DNA from: a virus
Length of the DNA stretch: 20,228 nt
Direction: 5' to 3' (one strand)
Virus record (IMG/VR): IMGVR_UViG_3300030109_001083
Span: 1-20,228 of that record
Part shown: in pieces, positions 1-5,800 of the stretch
Position numbering within the stretch: position 1 is the stretch's first letter
How the letters are laid out: every line of letters starts with the position of its first letter
The notes under the pieces: generated by a model
Databases searched by the model: none
What the model saw: only the letters and a program-made list of their open reading frames with translations
What the model was told of the DNA's origin: nothing
Made by a program: the position numbers and the translations under genes

Positions 1-1
1 A

Positions 2-172
2 ATAATCAAAAGAGTAGAACAAATGTATAGAGAAAGAAATAAACTTTTTGAGGCTACTGGACTTGGTGATTATACTTATTCTGATGCAGAAATTGAAAAG
101 TTTGTAGCAGAAGCAATTGAGAAAGATATTAGTAAAAGATTAAATAAAGCAGTTAAGGATAGTGGATTATAA
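2..172 (+). CDS. C-terminal fragment of an upstream neck/connector-region protein
   Basis: The frame is open from the left edge of the window and ends at TAA 170-172, giving 56 residues of a protein whose start lies outside. The fragment is mostly helical-looking and charged, running from IIKRVEQMYRERNKLFEATG to a lysine-rich end (DISKRLNKAVKDSGL). Its stop overlaps the next start as TAATG, so the two genes are probably translationally coupled. In siphovirus tail operons this slot usually holds a head-tail connector or neck protein, but nothing in the fragment itself identifies it. The function is inferred from position only. Confidence 0.75.
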   Translation: MIKRVEQMYRERNKLFEATGLGDYTYSDAEIEKFVAEAIEKDISKRLNKAVKDSGL

Positions 173-759
173 TGGATGAAGTAACATATATGGTTAATTT
201 GCTTAGAGACAATTGGCCTAGTGCAAGTGTTATGCAAAACACTTTGGGGATTGCTTCTGCTCATAGAGTTAAACCTACAATTCTTGACATTCGTAATTTA
301 TCTTCAGGTGGAGCAACAGATGGAACAAGTGGTAAGGTTAGTAGAGGACAGGCTAGACAATATAGTTTGTTAAATCAGACTAGCCCTGCTGTTGGTGCGG
401 CAACTTCTTCAGACTTAATTGTGGTATTTGAGGATGGACAAGAAACAGAATATCCTACTATTGGTTGGGATGTTCGTAATGAAACTTTTAATTTGACTTG
501 TCATATTAGAACTGTAAGTGGTGGTGATACAAGAGCCGCAGATAACATGTATTCACACCATAGGTTGGAATCACTTTATAAATCGCTTCGTTACACGCTT
601 GAATCACAGAGGAAGGGCGCAACCGTTACGATAGGCAGTGATTCGTTAAAAATGCATCAAATACATTTAGGAGGAAGAACAGAATCTAATAACAAAGCAA
701 AGAGGTTATTAGGGTATAAAGTCAATGTAACAATGAAACGATTCGCCATCTCAATATAG
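172..759 (+). CDS. probable tail terminator / tail completion protein
   Basis: This 195-residue protein starts at the ATG of a TAATG stop-start junction and ends at TAG 757-759. It is a mixed alpha/beta sequence without signal peptide or membrane segment. It has a central strand-like stretch (SDLIVVFEDGQETEYPTIGW), a helix-like segment with HHRLESLYKSLRYTLE around residues 127-142, and a beta-rich end (LLGYKVNVTMKRFAISI). Its size and its place immediately before the tail-tube gene match tail terminator or completion proteins, which cap the finished tube and join it to the head. I recognise no diagnostic motif, so the assignment rests mainly on gene order. A neck protein is the main alternative. 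Confidence 0.55.
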   Translation: MDEVTYMVNLLRDNWPSASVMQNTLGIASAHRVKPTILDIRNLSSGGATDGTSGKVSRGQARQYSLLNQTSPAVGAATSSDLIVVFEDGQETEYPTIGWDVRNETFNLTCHIRTVSGGDTRAADNMYSHHRLESLYKSLRYTLESQRKGATVTIGSDSLKMHQIHLGGRTESNNKAKRLLGYKVNVTMKRFAISI

Positions 760-773
760 TAAGTAAGTAAGTA
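758..773 (+). repeat. (AGTA)4 tetranucleotide repeat, multi-frame stop
   Basis: Four perfect AGTA units lie between the stop of the terminator gene and the ribosome-binding site of the tail-tube gene. Together with the preceding T they give stop codons at 757, 760, 764, 768 and 772, which covers all three forward frames. The repeat is seen directly; a role in isolating the tail-tube gene from read-through, or in varying the spacing by slippage, is inference. Confidence 0.6.
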
Positions 774-778
774 GGTGA
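773..778 (+). promoter_or_regulatory. ribosome-binding site of the tail-tube gene (AGGTGA)
   Basis: AGGTGA ends 7 bases before ATG 786 and is complementary to the 3' end of 16S rRNA (AUCACCUCC). It supports the ATG at 786 as the start. Confidence 0.7.
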
Positions 779-785
779 AAAAACA

Positions 786-2432
786 ATGGTAAATACAGAA
801 ATATTTTTAGGTAGTGGGGCAAGTTTAACTTTTATTCCAGAAGTGGATTATCATATTAAACCTGCTAGTATGGATAGTGCAAAAACAATAATAACTTTAT
901 CAACTAATCATACTAATGATTACGATTTAGTAACTAATTTATACACTGGTTGCACAATTGATTATTATAATGCTGGTTCTTATTCATCTACTCATACTAT
1001 AAAATCAAATACCGCAACAACCATTACAGTATCACCTGCTGTTCCTAGCGATGAATCTAGTGGAAATTATTTAGATGCTTCTGCTGATTGGTTTATTATT
1101 AGAGGATATGCTATGCCTACTCCTAGTTCTAGTGGTAGTTCTAACTTAAAGAGATTGAGTGCAGATAACTGGTTGGGATTAGTTGAATCGGCTACATTTC
1201 CTAGTGTAGAACAAGAAATGAAACAAATGAATCTTCAATTAGGAGGAAGTAGAAACTTTACTCATCAATATAAAGGAATAAGAACTTCTAGTGGTGGTAG
1301 TATAAATTTAGTTGCTAATCATGGAACTTGGTTATATTACGCTTTAGGACAATGCACTAATATCGCTTGCACTTTTACAGGTCAAGCACCATCAGGTATG
1401 TTTTCGGCTCATGACGCTAATGGTAATGTTTACTTAGATACTGGGGATGCGGGAGGAGGCAGTTCTGCTACTTCTAGCACGTTTTTATCTACTGGGCCTA
1501 TATTTTATAGAACTGCTAGAAATGGAGAAACATCAGGAACAGTAAATAACACTAATCATTTAACCCCTACTGTTTTAAGAGGATTTGATACTTTTGAAAA
1601 TTTAGAATTACTAACTAGAACTACTTCAACTGAATCGACTTTAACTGCTCCAATTACATATACCTTTACAGAATTAAATACTGGAGAATTACCTTCATTT
1701 AGTTTAGAACAATCTTTGGCTAAAGACCCATCAACTTTAACTACTGAAGTAGGTAGTGCAAGTGAATCCCAAACCTTTGTTAGAATTGCTAGAGGTAATA
1801 GAGTTAATACTTTAACTATGACGGCTAATGAAAATGAAGAAGTTAAAATGACTATGGACTTAAACACTGCCGCTGTTAATAAATTACCACAATCTGAAAA
1901 ATATGAAGCGAGGGCTGGAGTAACTACTCATACTAATTTATTTAATTATCCCCCATCAGGTTCAGAAGCATTATTAGAACCATTCTTTTTTTCTGATGGT
2001 TCTTTCAATATATTCGGGCAAGAATTTATGAAAATAACTAATTTTACTTTAACTATAAATAATAATTTACAAGATAAAAGATTTGTTGGTGTAGGAACTA
2101 GAGATTTGAAAGTAGGTATTCCAGCACAAAGAAATTATGAAATATCTTTCACTGCTTTAATCACTGATGATTTATTATTTGAGGAGTTATTTAATGAAAC
2201 AGAATCTACATCTACATCTGATGTTTCTGATGGAAGTTCTAATGGAGTTATACAATTAATTTTTGAAAAGGATAATGGAGAAAAAATAACTTTAAAATTT
2301 AAAAACTATTTCTTAAACTCATCCAATGTAACAATCCCAGATGATAAAGGACCGATTACAGTGGAAGGAACAGTTATGCCTAGAGATTTACATTTATGTG
2401 AAGTGCATACTCATTGGATTTTACAAGGGTGA
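786..2432 (+). CDS. major tail tube protein (enlarged)
   Basis: This 548-residue beta-rich protein forms the shaft of the tail by polymerising into rings. Tube-type signs are NHGTWLYYALG near residues 179-189 and a C-terminal half with alternating strands (FTLTINNNL, GIPAQRNYEISFTALITDDL, then KITLKFKNYFL). These resemble the tube fold where each subunit adds strands to an inner barrel. It follows the terminator and precedes the chaperone and tape-measure genes, the canonical tube position. At 548 residues it is more than twice the usual siphovirus tube protein. The excess includes a Thr/Ser-rich beta module at residues 28-112 (TIITLST to WFIIRGYAMP) and a GGGSS-rich stretch near 222-232, probably exposed surface domains. 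No sheath gene adjoins it, so a non-contractile tail is likely. Confidence 0.75.
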   Translation: MVNTEIFLGSGASLTFIPEVDYHIKPASMDSAKTIITLSTNHTNDYDLVTNLYTGCTIDYYNAGSYSSTHTIKSNTATTITVSPAVPSDESSGNYLDASADWFIIRGYAMPTPSSSGSSNLKRLSADNWLGLVESATFPSVEQEMKQMNLQLGGSRNFTHQYKGIRTSSGGSINLVANHGTWLYYALGQCTNIACTFTGQAPSGMFSAHDANGNVYLDTGDAGGGSSATSSTFLSTGPIFYRTARNGETSGTVNNTNHLTPTVLRGFDTFENLELLTRTTSTESTLTAPITYTFTELNTGELPSFSLEQSLAKDPSTLTTEVGSASESQTFVRIARGNRVNTLTMTANENEEVKMTMDLNTAAVNKLPQSEKYEARAGVTTHTNLFNYPPSGSEALLEPFFFSDGSFNIFGQEFMKITNFTLTINNNLQDKRFVGVGTRDLKVGIPAQRNYEISFTALITDDLLFEELFNETESTSTSDVSDGSSNGVIQLIFEKDNGEKITLKFKNYFLNSSNVTIPDDKGPITVEGTVMPRDLHLCEVHTHWILQG

Positions 2433-2433
2433 T
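2427..2433 (+). promoter_or_regulatory. ribosome-binding site containing the upstream stop codon (GGGTGAT)
   Basis: GGGTGAT sits 4 bases before ATG 2438 and contains the TGA (2430-2432) that ends the tail-tube gene. It supports translation of the very short downstream ORF and suggests coupling. Confidence 0.6.
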
Positions 2434-2437
2434 TTAA

Positions 2438-2551
2438 ATGAATAAATGGGAAAAAAGAGAACTATTTATAAAAAAGAATAAACCTAAAAAGGGTCGCCCA
2501 AAAAAGAAAAAGGAGGTAGTTAAGGAAGAAACTCCAGAAACTACTGAATAA
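2438..2551 (+). CDS. 37-residue basic AT-hook-like peptide
   Basis: This short ORF runs from ATG 2438 to TAA 2549-2551. Its first two thirds are strongly basic and contain PKKGRPKKKK at residues 16-25, which matches the AT-hook core (basic-GRP-basic) that binds the minor groove of AT-rich DNA. The last third is acidic (KEETPETTE). It lies between the tail-tube and chaperone genes, behind a good ribosome-binding site, so it is likely translated even though it is too short for routine ORF calling. The AT-hook match is short and could be chance in a Lys-rich peptide. A small assembly cofactor is an alternative. The function is unknown. Confidence 0.5.
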   Translation: MNKWEKRELFIKKNKPKKGRPKKKKEVVKEETPETTE

Positions 2552-2562
2552 TATTACATTCC

Positions 2563-2589
2563 ACCAACACCGTTTGTTTGTATGTTGGT
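2563..2589 (+). other. intergenic hairpin before the chaperone gene
   Basis: ACCAACA (2563-2569) and TGTTGGT (2583-2589) form a perfect 7-bp stem around a 13-base loop. It lies in the 58-base gap between the small peptide and the chaperone start. An A-run follows on the + strand, not a T-run, so it is not a standard intrinsic terminator. It could affect mRNA stability or decouple translation of the chaperone from the genes upstream. Confidence 0.35.
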
Positions 2590-2599
2590 AAAAAAAGAA

Positions 2600-2606
2600 G
2601 GTGGAT
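2600..2606 (+). promoter_or_regulatory. ribosome-binding site that fixes the chaperone start (GGTGGAT)
   Basis: GGTGGAT lies 3 bases before ATG 2610. An in-frame GTG at 2601 falls inside this site and would itself have no well-placed ribosome-binding site, so ATG 2610 is the better start. Confidence 0.65.
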
Positions 2607-2609
2607 AAA

Positions 2610-2996
2610 ATGTTAAACGAAAATAAAAAAATTGTTAGTGATAAGAACTTGCTGTTTGCGGCAAATGAACCGAAATTACACTATCTCAAGATAAGTGAGA
2701 ATAGTGATGAATACCTGAAAATATGGATTAAAGAACCAACTTGGCTACAAGTAGAACAAGGAATGGCTTCTGTAATGAATATTAATCCTAAAACACAGGA
2801 GATGGATATAGATTTAAATAATTTATACCATTATATGATTGATAACTTTGTAGAAAAAACTGAACCTAGTTTATCTAAAGTAGATTTAATTAGGCTAAGT
2901 CCATACTTAGGAAGTCAATTAAAAGATATACTTCCTAATCCCCTTCAAGACCTAGCGGGGGATGATACAAAAAACGACAAGTCAGAGACACAATAA
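2610..2996 (+). CDS. tail assembly chaperone, short form (lambda gpG-like)
   Basis: The unshifted product is 128 residues and ends at TAA 2994-2996. It contains helical, acidic segments (TWLQVEQGMASVMNINPKTQ; LSKVDLIRLSPYLGSQLKDI) and shows no membrane segment. In siphoviruses the protein between tube and tape measure is the G-type chaperone, which coats the tape measure and is absent from the mature virion. The position, the size and the frameshift at its 3' end all fit. Only six codons follow the slippery site before the normal stop, as in lambda-type systems where most ribosomes make the short form and a minority shift. I base the identity on this arrangement, since these chaperones diverge too far to be recognised by sequence. 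Confidence 0.8.
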   Translation: MLNENKKIVSDKNLLFAANEPKLHYLKISENSDEYLKIWIKEPTWLQVEQGMASVMNINPKTQEMDIDLNNLYHYMIDNFVEKTEPSLSKVDLIRLSPYLGSQLKDILPNPLQDLAGDDTKNDKSETQ

Positions 2997-3193
2997 GAGG
3001 TAGGGGTAAACCCAACCCAGAGATTGTATCTCTGATAACCGTTTATAGTCTTTCTAAGGCTTTAGCGATAAGTCCATTAGAGGTTTATCAGATGCCAGCC
3101 CGTTTGGTTAGAGATATGTTAATGGTTCATGGCGAAGTGGAACAGTATAAAGCGGACGAAATGGATAAAGAAATGAAGAAGGCTAATAGGTGA
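2610..3193 (+). CDS. tail assembly chaperone, -1 frameshifted long form (gpGT-like)
   Basis: This is the predicted product of a -1 shift at 2969-2975. The first 122 codons are shared with the short form, and 72 more are read from 2975 to TGA 3191-3193, for a total of 194 residues. The extension begins RQVRDTIRGRGKPNPE, followed by hydrophobic and amphipathic helices (VSLITVYSLSKALAISPLEV, then MPARLVRDMLMVHGEVEQY). That is typical of the T domain, which recruits tube subunits while the G part holds the tape measure. The -1 frame is open from 2966, just upstream of the slip site, and its first ATG (3092) leaves only 33 codons. Independent translation is therefore unlikely. The tape-measure ribosome-binding site overlaps its stop. 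Confidence 0.85.
2969..2975 (+). promoter_or_regulatory. -1 programmed frameshift slippery heptamer A AAA AAC
   Basis: In the chaperone frame the codons are ACA AAA AAC, giving the canonical X XXY YYZ heptamer A AAA AAC. A one-base backward slip allows both tRNAs to re-pair on AAA AAA and continues at CGA 2975 in exactly the frame that stays open to 3193. A GGGGGAT stretch at 2956-2962 lies just upstream and could act as a stimulatory Shine-Dalgarno-like site, which is speculative. Confidence 0.85.
2982..3035 (+). promoter_or_regulatory. candidate frameshift-stimulating RNA structure
   Basis: TCAGAGA at 2982-2988 pairs perfectly with TCTCTGA at 3029-3035 (7 bp, plus a G-U pair outside). It starts 6 bases after the slippery heptamer, a spacing typical of stimulators. 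The enclosed 40 bases contain GGGG/CCC tracts able to form a small inner hairpin. A competing local hairpin, CAGAGAT 3018-3024 with ATCTCTG 3028-3034 around a 3-base loop, uses the same 3' strand, so only one can form at a time. Both pairings are visible in the sequence; which one operates is unknown. Confidence 0.5.
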
Positions 3194-3194
3194 T
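3189..3194 (+). promoter_or_regulatory. ribosome-binding site of the tape-measure gene (GGTGAT, contains upstream stop)
   Basis: GGTGAT lies 3 bases before ATG 3198 and contains TGA 3191-3193, the stop of the frameshifted chaperone. Ribosomes finishing the long chaperone form therefore terminate on the tape-measure ribosome-binding site. Confidence 0.65.
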
Positions 3195-3197
3195 TAA

Positions 3198-4988
3198 ATG
3201 AGTAGTTTCGAGGATAAAGAAAAACAAGCAAAGGGGTTAACCCGACAACTTGAGATTTTAACCGAAACTACTGATAGTTTTGCTTTATCTGCTATTAATG
3301 CATCTAATGAAAGTAAAAAATGGACAGCAGTTTCAAGGTTTTTATCAGGTTCAGGATTATGGAGATTACAAAATTATTTACGGGGAGCATTACAAGTAAT
3401 GTCTTTCTTTAATGATAGTCAAAGAGAAGCAATAGAAGCAAATATAAAACAAGCACAAACTTTATCCGATTTATACGATGTTCAAGAAGAAAGTCAAAAA
3501 CAAATGGACCTCATTAAAAAAATAAAAGATGAGGGTATTGAGTCTATTAATAAAGAAATAGCCGCTAATGATGAATTAGCAATAGCAATACAAAAACAAT
3601 ATAAAGTTATTAAAGGCACTATTGACCAAGCAAGAAAAGATAAAAAAATACAGATGACAGAAGAACAAGCACATGCAGAAGCCATTAGAAGAACTGCAAC
3701 TGCTTACGAATATGTAGGGACACAAATTAAAAAAAATATGGCTAGTAGGGTCAAGGGTTTTGCTAAATCTATAGCGAGAGAAATGAAAGTAAAAGCAAAA
3801 ATAGAAAAAAGGGCGACTTTAGAAGCAAGAAAACAGAAAATAAAAGATAGACAATATGATATTGATACTCTTGAACGTTTAAAGGAAGAAGGAGTTTTTC
3901 GTTCTTTTAGCCTTGAAAAAAGAAAAGAAGAACAAGGTAGGTTATTAGGGCTTAAAACTCAACAAAAAAGGGCTCAAGAAAGGGTAAAGAAAGAAGAAAA
4001 AGAGATTAGCCCCCTTACTAATATAATGGCGGGATTTAAACCAATTCGTAATATGATGAGAGGTTTATATGATATATTTACTTTAGGCCCGTTTTGGAAA
4101 AGTGTATCTCTTATATCAAAAAAAGTTCAAGATATGGGGGGCTGGATTAAGGGGTCTTGGAAGTTAATAAAAACAGTTGGAGGCTTCGTTAAAAAATATA
4201 TGCTACTAGGATTAATGTTTATTCTTGGTGCTTTCCTTGTCTTTTCTTTTATTAGAGAAATTCTAAAAAACGCAGAAGTTATGAATACAATAATAACAGC
4301 GTTGCAAGAAATATTCGGCGCTGTCTTTTTAGTGCTTTCTGGATTCTTCGATATATTCCAAGCATTCTTTGGTGGAGGAACTTTTGGTGAAAGATTAGGA
4401 ACATTATTATCTGGGTTTATGAAAATCTTTGGTGGTTTAGGGGCTATAATTTTCTCTGTAGGAAAAGGAATATTAAAGTTAGCAGTTGGTTTACTAATAG
4501 GAATAGCAACAACTTATATTAAAATAATTGTAGGGTTATTTTCGGCATCTACGTGGGTAGGTATTTGGGATAAACTAAAAGAAAAAGTATTCAATAAATT
4601 AGGAGAGTGGTGGGCTAATCTTGACATAAAGGGTAAATTACGTGGGTTCTTTGCTGGATTAATTAATAAAATGTTAGGGCCGATTAATAAAATGTTAGGT
4701 TGGTTTGGCGCTGGACCAATCCCAATGATGGCTAAAGGTGGAATTGCTAAAGGTGGTTTAACTTTAGTTGGAGAAAGAGGACCAGAATTAGTTAATTTAC
4801 CTAAAGGAGCAAGGGTTCATTCAAACGCTGAAAGTAGAAGAATGGGTGGTAATACTATTAATGTAAATGTAAGTGGTAGAGTTGGAGCATCAGATTCAGA
4901 GTTAAGAGATATAGCAAAGAAAATAGGACGAATGGTGAATACGGAAATAAATAGAACTACTTCCTCGTCTACTAATGTGAGGTATTAA
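3198..4988 (+). CDS. tape measure protein
   Basis: This 596-residue protein sets tail length and is ejected with the DNA. Residues about 90-275 are highly charged and predicted helical/coiled-coil (for example EQGRLLGLKTQQKRAQERVK). Hydrophobic membrane-type segments lie near residues 333-352 (LLGLMFILGAFLVFSF), 375-391 and 410-450. The C-terminus carries the hallmark GERGPELVNLPKGARVHSN near residues 525-543, preceded by a Gly/Lys-rich stretch, and ends in a polar tail. At about 0.15 nm per residue, the usual rule for tape measures, the tail would be near 90 nm. I see no lysozyme or peptidase domain. A tandem seven-residue repeat INKMLGP/INKMLGW occurs at residues 489-502. It follows the chaperones, its expected partners. 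Confidence 0.93.
   Translation: MSSFEDKEKQAKGLTRQLEILTETTDSFALSAINASNESKKWTAVSRFLSGSGLWRLQNYLRGALQVMSFFNDSQREAIEANIKQAQTLSDLYDVQEESQKQMDLIKKIKDEGIESINKEIAANDELAIAIQKQYKVIKGTIDQARKDKKIQMTEEQAHAEAIRRTATAYEYVGTQIKKNMASRVKGFAKSIAREMKVKAKIEKRATLEARKQKIKDRQYDIDTLERLKEEGVFRSFSLEKRKEEQGRLLGLKTQQKRAQERVKKEEKEISPLTNIMAGFKPIRNMMRGLYDIFTLGPFWKSVSLISKKVQDMGGWIKGSWKLIKTVGGFVKKYMLLGLMFILGAFLVFSFIREILKNAEVMNTIITALQEIFGAVFLVLSGFFDIFQAFFGGGTFGERLGTLLSGFMKIFGGLGAIIFSVGKGILKLAVGLLIGIATTYIKIIVGLFSASTWVGIWDKLKEKVFNKLGEWWANLDIKGKLRGFFAGLINKMLGPINKMLGWFGAGPIPMMAKGGIAKGGLTLVGERGPELVNLPKGARVHSNAESRRMGGNTINVNVSGRVGASDSELRDIAKKIGRMVNTEINRTTSSSTNVRY
4662..4699 (+). repeat. 21-bp tandem duplication in the tape measure gene
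   Basis: ATTAATAAAATGTTAGG occurs at 4662-4678 and again at 4683-4699, a 21-base period. It encodes the consecutive heptapeptides INKMLGP and INKMLGW. It looks like a recent in-frame duplication of one heptad. Confidence 0.75.
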
Positions 4989-4989
4989 G

Positions 4990-5796
4990 ATGACAACATT
5001 TTCTAATTCAGCGCTAGAGTCTCATTACGTTTATCTTGATTTAAGTGCAAGAAGTCCTGTTAGTGGTTCTACTGATTCTATGAAAAACTTTCAAACAAAT
5101 AGAATAGCACTTAAATGTGATAATGTTTCTATTTCTACATCTAAAAACATAATGGCCTTTCCTACTCCAGCGATAGGTATTGCTACTGGTGAATCAGTTT
5201 CTCTTGGTTTAGATTTAGGGATGGCTACAAAGGCTATTAGTCTTAGTGGGATTATAACTGAACAGTATGTTCAAAAACAGTTTAACTCTGGTGATTTTGC
5301 AACAGGTCTAACAGACCCTACAGATGCAACTATCAATATGACAGCAAGTGATGGAGATGGTAGTGATATTAGAGTATATATGACGGCTCAAGAAGTCGCT
5401 CAACTAATACATTCTTATGTGGATTCATCTTTTATGCAAACACAACAGAACTTAAACAGATTAGTTGTTTTAATTCCATCAAGAGTAGGACCAGACTTTT
5501 TATATCATACTGAGGATGCAGGGGGTAATACATTATCAACAACAGTTGGTTCTACCTTAGCATCTGAAAGTTGTCCTTTAATTCCTTTTACTTATGCTGT
5601 AAGAGATAAAGGTGGTAGTGAATTAGATGCCTCAATGAGTGTTCCAATAACTAAATTTCCAAAACCCATAGATGTTAGTTTAAATGAAACGCAAGGATTA
5701 GATGGGTTTGTTCGTTCATTCGATACTACATTTGTTGGGGGTTCTCCTTTTATTGAATTTAATTTATCATTTGAGATAGCCTTTGCAAGTATGTGA
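4990..5796 (+). CDS. probable distal tail (Dit-like) / tail-tip protein
   Basis: This 268-residue beta-rich soluble protein is placed directly after the tape measure, where siphoviruses encode the distal tail protein that forms a ring joining tube and tip. It starts at ATG 4990 with GAGGT at 4979-4983. Strand-rich features include GESVSLGLDLGMATKAISLS around residues 58-77, followed by GIITEQY. It ends with a beta stretch (FIEFNLSFEIAFASM), and a helix (MTAQEVAQLIHSYVDSSFMQ) lies near residues 131-150. No catalytic motif is visible. The pattern 'I.L.G.I' in the N-terminal half is common in distal tail proteins but weak as proof, so the call rests mainly on order and fold type. Another tip component is the alternative. 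Confidence 0.5.
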   Translation: MTTFSNSALESHYVYLDLSARSPVSGSTDSMKNFQTNRIALKCDNVSISTSKNIMAFPTPAIGIATGESVSLGLDLGMATKAISLSGIITEQYVQKQFNSGDFATGLTDPTDATINMTASDGDGSDIRVYMTAQEVAQLIHSYVDSSFMQTQQNLNRLVVLIPSRVGPDFLYHTEDAGGNTLSTTVGSTLASESCPLIPFTYAVRDKGGSELDASMSVPITKFPKPIDVSLNETQGLDGFVRSFDTTFVGGSPFIEFNLSFEIAFASM

Positions 5797-5797
5797 T
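5793..5797 (+). promoter_or_regulatory. ribosome-binding site that fixes the LamG-like gene start (GTGAT)
   Basis: GTGAT lies 3 bases before ATG 5801 and contains TGA 5794-5796, the stop of the preceding gene. The in-frame TTG at 5783 lacks such a site, so ATG 5801 (MSYRIYSGNKK) is preferred. Confidence 0.6.
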
Positions 5798-5800
5798 ATT

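Noticed and set aside
1556-1867. Minus-strand ORF of 103 codons opposite the tail-tube gene
   Set aside because: It is antisense to a strongly supported gene, with no start signal and a hydrophobic shadow-type composition.
2601-2609. GTG at 2601 as start of the chaperone gene
   Set aside because: It lies inside the GGTGGAT ribosome-binding site that serves ATG 2610 and has no properly placed site of its own.
3092-3193. Separate small gene starting at ATG 3092
   Set aside because: It would cut the conserved-looking helical extension in half and lacks a clear ribosome-binding site; frameshifting explains the whole open frame from 2966.
3198-4988. Membrane protein or holin from the hydrophobic segments
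   Set aside because: The segments lie inside a tape measure with a typical GERGPELVNLPKGARV end; such hydrophobic stretches are normal in tape measures.
5783-5800. TTG at 5783 as start of the LamG-like gene
   Set aside because: ATG 5801 is preceded by GTGAT at a short spacing like other genes here, while TTG 5783 would overlap the previous gene without a ribosome-binding site.
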